From an uncultured Clostridium sp. (GTDB lineage Bacteria; Bacillota; Clostridia; TANB77; CAG-508), in NCBI GenBank assembly GCA_946497905.1, contig CAMMMI010000074.1:1-8779 (forward strand): DNA of 8,779 nt, given 5' to 3'. Below the pieces are notes generated by a model. That model worked only from the letters and a program-made list of their open reading frames with translations, ran no database searches and was not told the origin of the DNA. Made by a program: the position numbers and the translations under genes. Positions within the stretch are counted from its first letter, which is position 1; each line of letters starts with the position of its first letter. Below are positions 1 to 6,108 of this stretch, in pieces.

Positions 1-30
1 AATCATATATTTTATGATGATGCCACCTGA

Positions 31-88
31 AACCAAAGGAAGGTCCGTCCCCATTATCCCGAATTTTAGGGATTAAAGGAACGTCCCC
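31..88. repeat. Tandem pair of GGGGACG-ended intergenic repeat units
   Basis: Two direct copies of a motif ending in CGTCCCC lie at 31-52 and 71-88. Both contain AAAGGAA followed by CGTCCCC, with four extra bases (GGTC) in the first copy. Between them, ATCCC (56-60) and GGGAT (69-73) can form a short hairpin. Read on the minus strand the units begin GGGGACG, the same core as in the palindrome at 2644-2681. From memory, short intergenic repeats beginning GGGGACGG are common in Clostridia and are often linked to REP-associated tyrosine (Y1/RAYT) transposases. No transposase is present here, so that link is inference. The T-run expected of a terminator is absent. Confidence 0.6.
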
Positions 89-91
89 TAC

Positions 92-120
92 TTGACAAAG
101 GAAAAACAAATTGATAATAT
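92..120 (+). promoter_or_regulatory. Sigma-A promoter of the yqeG gene
   Basis: A perfect -35 box TTGACA (92-97) is followed by a 17-base spacer and a -10 box TAATAT (115-120) that differs from consensus at one position. It lies 34 bases before the yqeG start and directly after the repeat pair, so transcription of the housekeeping block probably begins near 127. Confidence 0.75.
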
Positions 121-140
121 ATAATTGATAAATTAACAAT

Positions 141-145
141 GGAGG
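141..145 (+). promoter_or_regulatory. Ribosome binding site that fixes the yqeG start
   Basis: GGAGG sits 8 bases before the ATG at 154. An upstream in-frame ATG at 139 overlaps this site and has no ribosome binding site of its own, so 154 is the better start. Confidence 0.8.
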
Positions 146-153
146 AAATAAAT

Positions 154-651
154 ATGTTATTATATCCAAATACATATTTAAAAAAAGTAGAAGATATAAA
201 TATAGAATTCTTACAAAAAAATAAATTAAAAGCACTAATATTAGATTTAGACAACACATTAATAGATTATAATAAAAACTTATCAGATAATATAATTCAA
301 TGGGCAAAGGAATTAAAAGGTCAAGGAGTAAGGTTATATATATTAACAAACAGTAATGACAAGCAAAAGGTAGAAAAAGTGGCAGGAAAATTAGGAATAC
401 CATATCAAAGTTTTGCAATGAAACCTTTTAAAAAAGGATTTTTAAAGATACAAAAAATATTAAATATAAAACCAGAAAATATAGCAGTTGTAGGAGAGCA
501 AATATTTACAGATATCATAGGTGGCAATAGATGTAACATGCATACAATATTAGTAGATCCAATATGTGAAAAGGATTATTGGTACACAGCATGGAAAAGA
601 CCTATAGAGAATAAAATAAAAAGTAAGTATATAAATAATAAAAATAAATAA
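154..651 (+). CDS. yqeG: YqeG-family HAD-IIIA phosphatase
   Basis: This is a 165-residue cytoplasmic HAD-superfamily phosphatase of the YqeG group. Motif I is DLDNTL at residues 31-36, with Asp31 the expected nucleophile and Asp33 the general acid/base. Motif II is the Thr in LYILTNSND (Thr65), motif III is Lys90 in MKPFKK, and motif IV is GEQIFTD at 114-120, ending in Asp120. The usual family form is GDQxxTD, so Glu115 for Asp is a small deviation. Length and the layout without a large cap fit the family. The substrate is unknown; in other Firmicutes yqeG neighbours the GTPase gene yqeH and shikimate genes, which are absent here. It is the first gene after the promoter at 92-120, and a 77-base gap separates it from the peptidase gene without an evident terminator. 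Confidence 0.92.
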   Translation: MLLYPNTYLKKVEDINIEFLQKNKLKALILDLDNTLIDYNKNLSDNIIQWAKELKGQGVRLYILTNSNDKQKVEKVAGKLGIPYQSFAMKPFKKGFLKIQKILNIKPENIAVVGEQIFTDIIGGNRCNMHTILVDPICEKDYWYTAWKRPIENKIKSKYINNKNK

Positions 652-728
652 TAAGAATAATATAAGTTAGAGTTATTAATTCTCAAAAAATATAGATACA
701 AATTATGATATAACAAAGGAGAAATATG

Positions 729-1481
729 ATGTATATAAATGACGTACATATAGCATATTATGTAGTAGCAATAATTTTAGGATTATTTATAGGAAATATA
801 ATAGATTGGGCAAATAAGAGATTACCAGAATATAAAAGTGTAATATCAAAAGATTTTTTTAGAGAAATGAAAGCAAACTTTAAACCTAAATATATATTAA
901 TGTTTTTAACAGCAATAATATATGTAACATTAATATATACATTTGGTATAAAAGAAACACTTATTGCGAATTTAGATTTAATAAAATACATGATATTAGC
1001 ACCGATGTTAATTTCAGTATTTATAATAGACTATAGATTACAAATAATACCAAATAGATTAAATTTGACGATATTCGAAGTAGGTTTAGTATTTGCATTT
1101 CTATATGGGCTTTCTAATGTAGCGATAACAATAAATATGCTTTTAGGAATGGTTACCGGAGCAGGGATATTCTTATTAATAACATTACTAGGAGGAGCTT
1201 TTTATGGAAAAGAAGCAATGGGATTTGGTGATGTGAAATTAATGGGGGCATTAGGATTATACTTTGGATTATCAAACATAATAATAATAACACTAGTATC
1301 TTTTCTAATAGGAGCAATATTAAGTATAATATTATTAATAACAAAATTAAGAAAAACAAATGAATATATACCATTTGGACCTTTTATAGTAATAGCAACA
1401 TTTATAAGTATGTACATACCATTTGAGCAAATAAAAACATTTCTAATGCAAATATTTACATTAGGCTTATATAAAGCATAA
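729..1481 (+). CDS. Prepilin peptidase (A24 family) lacking the N-terminal Cys domain
   Basis: This 250-residue integral membrane aspartic peptidase would cleave type IV prepilin-like leader peptides at the cytoplasmic face of the membrane. The two catalytic aspartates are visible: Asp101 in IIDYRLQIIPN and Asp168 in GFGDVKLM, the hallmark GxGD motif. Several hydrophobic segments cover most of residues 7-25, 55-72, 87-100, 113-160 and 172-240. The N-terminal cytoplasmic loop (about 28-54) is short, basic and has no cysteine, whereas classical PilD/ComC enzymes have a paired-Cys, often methylating, domain there. It is therefore probably peptidase only. Start: AAGGAG (716-721) is 7 bases before the ATG at 729; the ATG at 726 is also possible but only 4 bases away. 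No pilin or pilus assembly gene is in the window, so its substrates must be encoded elsewhere. Confidence 0.9.
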   Translation: MYINDVHIAYYVVAIILGLFIGNIIDWANKRLPEYKSVISKDFFREMKANFKPKYILMFLTAIIYVTLIYTFGIKETLIANLDLIKYMILAPMLISVFIIDYRLQIIPNRLNLTIFEVGLVFAFLYGLSNVAITINMLLGMVTGAGIFLLITLLGGAFYGKEAMGFGDVKLMGALGLYFGLSNIIIITLVSFLIGAILSIILLITKLRKTNEYIPFGPFIVIATFISMYIPFEQIKTFLMQIFTLGLYKA

Positions 1482-1570
1482 TATTTAAAAATTAATAAAA
1501 GAGTTATTCATTAAAAGTAAGTAATACATGACAAAGAATTATAAAGTAAAAAATGTAGTAATAAAATTTA

Positions 1571-1575
1571 AGGGG
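1571..1575 (+). promoter_or_regulatory. Ribosome binding site that fixes the aminopeptidase start
   Basis: AGGGG lies 9 bases before the ATG at 1585. The in-frame ATG at 1528 has no Shine-Dalgarno site and the one at 1576 abuts this site, so both are rejected as starts. Confidence 0.7.
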
Positions 1576-1584
1576 ATGATTTTA

Positions 1585-2643
1585 ATGAATCCTAAATTAC
1601 AATGGCTAAGAAACAAAATGTCAAGTTCAGATTTGCAAGGTCTAATAATATCTAATCCTATAAATATAAAATACTTAACAAATATAGACGCAGAAGGGAT
1701 ATTATTATTAACAAGAAAAGAAAATATATTTATAACAGATGGAAGATATATAGAAGATGTTCACACAGTGTTAACACTATTTGACGAGATTATAGTATAT
1801 GATATAAATGATCTATCATTAGAAGACTACGAAAACTTTTTTATGTTCTGTGAAAACGTAGGATTTGAAGAAAATTATGTGACATATTCAAAATATAAAG
1901 AATATATTAGAAAATATAAAATAAATAATTTTGTTGAAACAGAGCATATCATTGAAAAGCAAAGAATGATAAAAGATGAAGAAGAAATATCAAACATAAA
2001 AAAAGCATGTGAAATAACTGACAATTGTTTTGCATATATATTAACATATATAAAACCAGGGATGACGGAAAAACAAATAGCACATGAAATAGAAGAGTAT
2101 TATAAACAAAGGACAGATGGAATATCATTTGATACAATAGTAGCATCAGGAGAAAATACATCAAAACCACATGCAGTACCAACTGATAGAAAAATACAAA
2201 AAGAAGATATAATAACAATAGATATGGGGTGTAAAGTGAATGGATATTGTTCAGATATGACAAGAACAATCTTTATAGGAAAAGTACCAGAATATATAAA
2301 ACCTATATATGATTTAGTATTAAAAAATCAAATGCAAGTACTAGAAAGTTATAAAGATGGAGCAAATACAAGACAAATAACAAAAATGGTAGAAAATGAT
2401 TTTAAATTGAACGGATATGATTTAATTCATAGTATAGGACATGGAGTAGGTTTAGAAATACATGAAGCACCATATATTAGTTATAGATCAGAAGCAACAT
2501 TAAAAGAAAATATGATAGTAACAAATGAACCAGGAATATATATACCAGGAAAATTTGGAATAAGAATAGAAGACACAACACAGATTACAAAATTTGGATG
2601 TATAAATTTAACCAAATCTGAGAAAAATTATATTATAATATAA
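1585..2643 (+). CDS. Xaa-Pro aminopeptidase, M24B family (aminopeptidase P type)
   Basis: This is a 352-residue cytoplasmic dimetal peptidase that removes an N-terminal residue preceding proline. Residues 1-125 form the creatinase-type N-terminal domain, with the family phrase SNPINIKYLTN at 23-33 and FITDGRY at 49-55. Residues 130-350 form the pita-bread catalytic domain. All five metal ligands are present: Asp213 (TIDMG), Asp224 (SDMTRT), His286 (IGHGVG), Glu315 (TNEPGIY) and Glu329 (RIEDT). Supporting histidines are His196 (KPHAV) and His293 (IHEAP). The length matches short bacterial enzymes such as YqhT of Bacillus subtilis, which also lies directly before efp. The stop codon is immediately followed by a 38-bp palindrome. 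No terminator separates it from the prepilin peptidase gene (103-base gap), so co-transcription is possible. Confidence 0.93.
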   Translation: MNPKLQWLRNKMSSSDLQGLIISNPINIKYLTNIDAEGILLLTRKENIFITDGRYIEDVHTVLTLFDEIIVYDINDLSLEDYENFFMFCENVGFEENYVTYSKYKEYIRKYKINNFVETEHIIEKQRMIKDEEEISNIKKACEITDNCFAYILTYIKPGMTEKQIAHEIEEYYKQRTDGISFDTIVASGENTSKPHAVPTDRKIQKEDIITIDMGCKVNGYCSDMTRTIFIGKVPEYIKPIYDLVLKNQMQVLESYKDGANTRQITKMVENDFKLNGYDLIHSIGHGVGLEIHEAPYISYRSEATLKENMIVTNEPGIYIPGKFGIRIEDTTQITKFGCINLTKSEKNYIII

Positions 2644-2681
2644 TTTTACCAATTTGGGGACGCGTCCCCAAATTGGTAAAA
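2644..2681. repeat. Perfect 38-bp palindrome with GGGGACG core
   Basis: The two 19-base arms (2644-2662 and 2663-2681) are exactly complementary with no mismatch and no spacer. Each arm ends at the centre in GGGGACG, so it looks like two repeat units placed head to head. It begins on the first base after the aminopeptidase stop codon. As RNA it could fold into a very stable hairpin. The U residues of the right flank lie inside the stem rather than after it (AATAAAAG follows), so it is not a classical intrinsic terminator, though it may protect or attenuate the upstream mRNA. It shares its core with the tandem units at 31-88. Confidence 0.85.
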
Positions 2682-2690
2682 ATAAAAGAC

Positions 2691-2719
2691 TTGATTTTTA
2701 GCCAAAAATATAGTAAAAT
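2691..2719 (+). promoter_or_regulatory. Likely sigma-A promoter of efp
   Basis: TTGATT (2691-2696) and TAAAAT (2714-2719) are separated by exactly 17 bases. The -35 box has four of six consensus bases and the -10 box five of six. It lies just after the palindrome and 46 bases before the efp start, which suggests efp is transcribed separately from the aminopeptidase gene. Confidence 0.55.
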
Positions 2720-2765
2720 AGATAAAGTTAATTTTTATAAATGGAAAAATGAAAGGAGAATTATT

Positions 2766-3332
2766 ATGGCATCGGTTTATTCAGCAGGAGATTTTAGAAA
2801 TGGGACAACATTTGAAATGGATGGAAATGTATATAGAATAGTAGAATTTCAACATGTAAAACCAGGGAAGGGGTCAGCTTTTGTAAGGACAAAATTAAAA
2901 AATGTAATAACAGGAGCAACATTAGAAAAAACATTTAACCCATCAGATAAATATCCAGCAGCAGAAATAGAGAAAAAAGCAATGCAATATTTATATAATG
3001 ATGGAGGATTATATTATTTCATGGATAATGAAACATATGATCAAATACCTTTAAATGAAGAACAATTAGGAGATTGCCTAAAATATTTGAAAGAAAACAT
3101 GGAAGTTACAATACTTTCATATAAAGGAAACATATTTGCAGTAGAACCACCAACATTTGTTGAGTTAGAAGTTACATATACTGAACCAGGATTTAGCGGA
3201 AATACAACAACTACATCAGGAAAACCAGCTAAATTAGAAACAGGTTTAGAAATACAAGTTCCATTATTTGTAGAAATAGGAGATGTATTAAAAATAGATA
3301 CAAGAACTTGTGAATATATGGAAAGAGTTTAA
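2766..3332 (+). CDS. efp: Translation elongation factor P
   Basis: EF-P binds the ribosome between the P and E sites and relieves stalling at consecutive prolines. The 188-residue protein has the normal three-domain length. The N-terminal KOW-like domain has the conserved loop HVKPGKGSAFVR (30-41), with Lys35 at the place of Bacillus subtilis Lys32, the residue modified with 5-aminopentanol there. No modification gene is seen in this window. The middle OB domain includes TFNPSDKYPAAEIE. The C-terminal OB domain ends in the typical GLEIQVPLFVEIGDVLKIDTR (last part) and EYMERV. Start: AAAGGAG (2752-2758) is 7 bases before the ATG; longer in-frame reading back into the palindrome lacks a start signal. 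The zinc-ribbon gene follows after 16 bases and is very likely in the same transcript. Confidence 0.97.
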   Translation: MASVYSAGDFRNGTTFEMDGNVYRIVEFQHVKPGKGSAFVRTKLKNVITGATLEKTFNPSDKYPAAEIEKKAMQYLYNDGGLYYFMDNETYDQIPLNEEQLGDCLKYLKENMEVTILSYKGNIFAVEPPTFVELEVTYTEPGFSGNTTTTSGKPAKLETGLEIQVPLFVEIGDVLKIDTRTCEYMERV

Positions 3333-3348
3333 GAAAGGTGAATAGTAA

Positions 3349-3822
3349 ATGGCTAAACTAAAAGAAGAATATGAACAATTCTTAAATGATATTGAAAAAA
3401 ACATAAAAGATAAAGAAGATTTAGAATATATAAAAAAGAGATTTGATGTATTTTTTAAATTTATAATAGAACAAATGGACTATATATTGACAGCTAAAGA
3501 AGATAAAATAGAAAAGATAGAAAAAAATCATAAAGAATTAGTAGAAAAGATGTCAAAAATGGAACAAGTAATTCATAGTATAGAAAAAGATATTTATGCA
3601 GATGATGGATTTGATTTCGAAATTATATGTCCATATTGTAATTATGAATTTATAATTGATGTAGATGAGAACAAAACAGAAATTGAATGTCCAGAATGTA
3701 AAAATATAATTGAATTAGACTGGACAGGGGATTTAGATAAAAATGAAGAGTGCGGTGGAAATTGCTCACATTGTTCAGGATGTGAAGGTGAGCAGGAAGA
3801 AAACGACGATGAGGATATGTAA
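3349..3822 (+). CDS. CD1247-like coiled-coil and zinc-ribbon protein
   Basis: This 157-residue protein has three visible parts. Residues 1-85 are highly charged and heptad-like, probably coiled coil. Residues 90-125 form a zinc ribbon with CPYC (94-97) and CPEC (114-117). Residues 135-145 carry a second cysteine group (Cys135, 139, 142 and 145) within CGGNCSHCSGC, followed by an acidic tail. The architecture and the position directly after efp match the family named after Clostridioides difficile CD1247, whose role I do not know. Zinc binding by the two CPxC pairs is strong inference. The last cysteine group could hold a second metal. Start: AAAGGTG (3334-3340) is 8 bases upstream. It shares the efp transcript and is followed by the terminator at 3867-3910. 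Confidence 0.85.
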   Translation: MAKLKEEYEQFLNDIEKNIKDKEDLEYIKKRFDVFFKFIIEQMDYILTAKEDKIEKIEKNHKELVEKMSKMEQVIHSIEKDIYADDGFDFEIICPYCNYEFIIDVDENKTEIECPECKNIIELDWTGDLDKNEECGGNCSHCSGCEGEQEENDDEDM

Positions 3823-3866
3823 AAAATAATATCAATAGTGTAAAAGAATAAGAAGAAAATAAAAAT

Positions 3867-3910
3867 ACCCTAAATTTATTAGATAAAAGTTTAATAATTA
3901 GGGTTTTTTT
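3867..3910 (+). terminator. Intrinsic terminator of the efp operon
   Basis: ACCCTAA (3867-3873) pairs with TTAGGGT (3898-3904). After a two-base bulge the stem continues with ATTATTA-type pairing to TAATAAT (3892-3897 region), giving a stem of about 13 pairs. A run of seven T (3904-3910) follows the stem. Confidence 0.88.
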
Positions 3911-3993
3911 GTTATAGTAAATTAATTTTTGTATCTATAAAAAGGAACTTTCTAAGGGGTTACATAAGTTTTATTTTGTAAAGTATAGCATAA

Positions 3994-4173
3994 GACGACG
4001 CATGTGGAAGTTTGTGCGTTGCTAGAGTTAAAGAATTGCCAATGATACTAGAGTTTACTAGCTTTCAAGATACAGTTATGTTTCATAAAAGAGGAAGATT
4101 TGGACTAGAAAAAGTGCAAAATTGTGAAATTAATGTTAAGGTTGTTTTAGATATGGAGTGTGGAAACATATAA
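3994..4173 (+). pseudogene. Possible gene remnant, 59 open codons without a start site
   Basis: The frame is open from just after a TAA (3991-3993) to a TAA at 4171-4173. The first internal ATG (4042) would give 43 residues beginning MILEFTSFQD and containing MFHKRGRFGLEKVQN. No Shine-Dalgarno site precedes it. A second frame over 3988-4040 reads HVEVCALLELKN and could join it by one frameshift. The composition looks protein-like and differs from the surrounding A/T-rich spacer, but I do not recognise a family, and an open frame of this length can occur by chance. It is best seen as the possible 3' end of an eroded gene. Confidence 0.25.
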
Positions 4174-4320
4174 AATGAAATTTTAAAATAGATATAATAG
4201 TTGTAGTGAGCGAATTACAGAGACTATATGTCTATGGTCAATATACCATATTATATGGTTGTAGGTTGATGAACATATGAATTTAAAAATAAAATTTGAA
4301 AGTTAAAGAAAATCCTAAGT

Positions 4321-4353
4321 AGAGTGCCTTGTAAAATAGGTGCTTTATTTTTT
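4321..4353 (+). terminator. Weaker terminator-like hairpin
   Basis: Bases 4321-4329 pair with 4338-4346 (nine pairs, three of them G-U) around an 8-base loop, followed by ATTTTTT (4347-4353). It lies after the long spacer and before the cutA promoter, so it would end a transcript arising within 3911-4320. Confidence 0.45.
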
Positions 4354-4393
4354 GCAAAAAATAATATAGTTATTGCGAATTTCAATAAATTTA

Positions 4394-4422
4394 TTGAGGA
4401 AAATGTAAATCTGTGATATATT
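4394..4422 (+). promoter_or_regulatory. Candidate promoter of cutA
   Basis: TTGAGG (4394-4399), a 17-base spacer and TATATT (4417-4422) lie 27 bases before the cutA start. The boxes match the sigma-A consensus at four and five of six positions. It is located after the weak terminator, consistent with a new transcription unit. Confidence 0.45.
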
Positions 4423-4449
4423 ATAGGCAGAAAGTTAGAAGGTAAGAAT

Positions 4450-4767
4450 ATGGAAAAAGAATATTGTATAATTACAACAGTATGTAATAAAAAAGAAATT
4501 GATGACAAAATAATAGAGACATTATTAGAAAAAAGATTAGTTTGTTGTTGCCAAGTAATAAATATAAATAGTTCATATTGGTGGAAAGGAAAAATTGAAA
4601 GAGAACCAGAGTTTTTTATTCAAATGAAAACAAAAAATGGGTTGTTTAAAGAAGTTGAGAAAGAAATATTAAAAATTCATGATTACGAGACTTGTGAGAT
4701 TATATCTTATGATATTACAAATGGAAATGAAAAGTTTTTAAAATGGATAGAAGAAGAAACAAATTGA
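4450..4767 (+). CDS. cutA: CutA1-family divalent cation tolerance protein
   Basis: This 105-residue cytoplasmic protein belongs to the CutA family of small, very stable trimers with a ferredoxin-like fold, linked genetically to copper tolerance in Escherichia coli; the biochemical role is unsettled. Family marks are YWWKGKIE at 43-50 (usual form IYWWxGKIE), IHDYETCEII at 76-85 (usual form HPYExPEII) and WIEEET at 99-104 near the C-terminus. Unusually, Cys32-34 form a CCC run where the family has an ARC-VNI segment, and Cys6, Cys12 and Cys82 are also present. Start: GAAGG (4438-4442) is 7 bases upstream. The comB-like gene follows after 33 bases with no terminator, so the two are probably co-transcribed. 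Confidence 0.93.
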   Translation: MEKEYCIITTVCNKKEIDDKIIETLLEKRLVCCCQVININSSYWWKGKIEREPEFFIQMKTKNGLFKEVEKEILKIHDYETCEIISYDITNGNEKFLKWIEEETN

Positions 4768-4800
4768 ATTGATATGAATAACTAAAAAAGGAGACGAACT

Positions 4801-5487
4801 ATGAATGTTAAAATTATACATGATGCAAAACAAGCGACAGGAGTAGCTATAATTATTGATGTTTTTAGGGCATTTACTGTTGAACCATATTTAATATATA
4901 ATGGTGTAGAAAAAATAATACCTGTTGGAGATAAAGAAATAGCATATAATTTAAAAGAAAAAAATAAAGATTATATTTTAATTGGAGAAAGAAATGGAAA
5001 AAAATTGCCTGGATTTGATTTTGGAAATTCTCCTTCACAAATTAAAGATATAGATTTTTCAAAAAAAATCGTTATACATACAACTAGTTGTGGAACACAA
5101 GGAATAGTTAATGCGATAAATGCAAAGAAAATAATAACAGGAAGTTTAGTAAATGCTAGTGCAATTGCAAGGTATGTTAAACAAAATAATTTTAAAGATG
5201 TATCAATAGTAAGTATGAGTAGACCAAATGAGCTTCCAAGTAATGAAGATGAATTATGTGCAAGATATATAAAAAGTATGATAGAAGATAATTTGTTAGA
5301 AAATTTAGAAGATGAAATTGAAAATTTAAAATTAACTAGTGGAAGGAAATTTTTTGATAGTAATAATAAAGATATTTTTCCTAAAGAAGATTTTTATTTA
5401 TGTGTAGAAATTAATAAATTTAATTTTGTTTTAAGTGTAAATAAAGATATGAGTGGGAACTTTTACATAGAAAAAATTGAAATTTAA
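4801..5487 (+). CDS. ComB-family 2-phosphosulfolactate phosphatase
   Basis: ComB is a Mg2+-dependent acid phosphatase that turns 2-phosphosulfolactate into sulfolactate in coenzyme M synthesis of methanogens; homologues occur in many bacteria that do not make coenzyme M, where the substrate is uncertain. The 228-residue protein has the family marks in order: IIDVFRA (18-24), GERNGKKLPG (62-71), GFDFGNSP (71-78), TTSCGTQ (94-100, family TTxNGT), GSLVNASA (114-121) and NEDELCA (148-154) with the conserved acidic pair. Replacement of the usual Asn by Cys in TTSCGT is a small deviation. Start: AAGGAG (4788-4793) is 7 bases before the ATG. It follows cutA at 33 bases. No other sulfolactate or coenzyme M gene is nearby, so the family name may not equal the reaction here. 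Confidence 0.88.
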   Translation: MNVKIIHDAKQATGVAIIIDVFRAFTVEPYLIYNGVEKIIPVGDKEIAYNLKEKNKDYILIGERNGKKLPGFDFGNSPSQIKDIDFSKKIVIHTTSCGTQGIVNAINAKKIITGSLVNASAIARYVKQNNFKDVSIVSMSRPNELPSNEDELCARYIKSMIEDNLLENLEDEIENLKLTSGRKFFDSNNKDIFPKEDFYLCVEINKFNFVLSVNKDMSGNFYIEKIEI

Positions 5488-5599
5488 ATAATTATATATA
5501 GTGTGTGCAATAAACTGATATTGATTTATATAAAGTGCTGAAAGAAAAAGAACAAGAAAATATAAGCAGAAATTAGAAAAAAGTAGAGGAGAAATAAGT

Positions 5600-6057
5600 A
5601 TGATACTTTCAACATTATGTTATATTGAAAAAGACAATAAATATTTAATGTTACATAGAACAAAAAAGAAAAATGATATCAATAAAGATAAATGGTTGGG
5701 AATTGGTGGGAAATTTGAAGAAGGCGAAAGTCCTGAAGAATGCATTTAAGAGAAGTAATGGAAGAAACAGGTTTAAGACTAAATTCATACAAATTAAGAA
5801 CTATTGTAACTTATGTATCAACAAATTGGGAAACAGAATATATGTATGTATTTACTTCAAATGATTTTACAGGAGATTTAATAGAATGCAATGAAGGAGA
5901 TTTACAATGGATTGATAAAAAAGAAGTTACAAAATTAAACACTTGGGAAGGCGACAAAATTTTTGTGGAGAAATTACAAAAGGATAGTAAATTTTTTACA
6001 GTAAAATTTGAATACGATGGAGACAAGTTAGTTAAATATAAATTAAAAGAATATTAG
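5600..6057 (+). pseudogene. NUDIX hydrolase (8-oxo-dGTP diphosphatase type), frameshifted
   Basis: The gene starts at the ATG at 5600 with AGAGGAG (5585-5591) 8 bases upstream and reads MILSTLCYIEKD to GGKFEEGESPEECI, then stops at TAA (5747-5749). The reading resumes one frame back as LREVMEETGL and runs to the TAA at 6055-6057. Rejoined with one extra T in the TTT at 5745-5747, it gives 152 residues and an exact Nudix box, GX5EX7REVXEETGL, across the break. The C-terminal half (WETEYMYVF, ECNEGDLQWIDKKEV, WEGDKIF) is intact and matches MutT-like 8-oxo-dGTP diphosphatases. The cause is a single-base deletion in a short T run, either real or a sequencing error. The break lies inside the metal-binding helix, so neither half should be active. 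It lies 112 bases after the comB-like gene and 51 bases before pnuC. Confidence 0.9.
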
Positions 6058-6108
6058 TAAATAATTTTGTAAGAATAATTAAAATCAAATATAAAAGGAA
6101 ATTTATTT

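Larger units (their letters stand above)
3911..4393. other. Long spacer without a convincing gene
   Basis: About 480 bases lie between the efp terminator and the cutA promoter. Visible contents: a hairpin at 3996-4021 (CGACGCA pairing with TGCGTTG, one G-U), an open fragment at 3994-4173, and two mutually exclusive small hairpins, TATGGT 4233-4238 with ACCATA 4245-4250, or ACCATAT 4245-4251 with ATATGGT 4253-4259. A terminator-like element lies at 4321-4353, and a perfect 20-bp A/T palindrome at 4345-4364 (TTATTTTTTG and its complement). The stretch around 3995-4050 is noticeably less AT-rich than the rest. No tRNA, no known riboswitch core and no complete ORF with a ribosome binding site was found. 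It may be a decayed gene, a small RNA, or both. Confidence 0.5.

Noticed and set aside
1528..1584. N-terminal extension of the aminopeptidase from the ATG at 1528.
   Set aside because: No ribosome binding site before it, and the strong AGGGG site lies just before the ATG at 1585, where similarity to the family begins.
2644..2681. Palindrome as an ordinary Rho-independent terminator.
   Set aside because: No loop, no T-run after the stem on either strand beyond the four T/A within the arms, and the repeat core recurs elsewhere.
4209..4353. Possible T-box riboswitch: GCGAATTACAGAGA resembles the AGAGA region of T-box stem I and a terminator follows.
   Set aside because: The interval to the terminator is only about 110 bases, the T-box core (GGGTGGNACCGCG with TGGN) is absent, and the downstream gene is cutA instead of an aminoacyl-tRNA synthetase or amino acid gene.
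4251..4508. Minus-strand 85-residue ORF covering the cutA promoter and 5' end.
   Set aside because: It overlaps the clear cutA gene and its product has the Phe/Ile/Leu-rich look of an antisense shadow.
5488..5599. Short reading DLYKVLKEKEQENISRN between the comB-like and NUDIX genes as a gene remnant.
   Set aside because: Too short and low in complexity (Lys/Glu-rich) to support in an A-rich spacer.
5740..5750. Programmed -1 frameshift in the NUDIX gene.
   Set aside because: The sequence ATTTAAG is not in the X XXY YYZ phase of the incoming frame and no stimulatory stem-loop is evident.
5740..6057. Independent 105-residue gene starting MHLREVMEETG.
   Set aside because: It is the second half of the NUDIX enzyme; the ATG lies inside the Nudix box region and has no good ribosome binding site.
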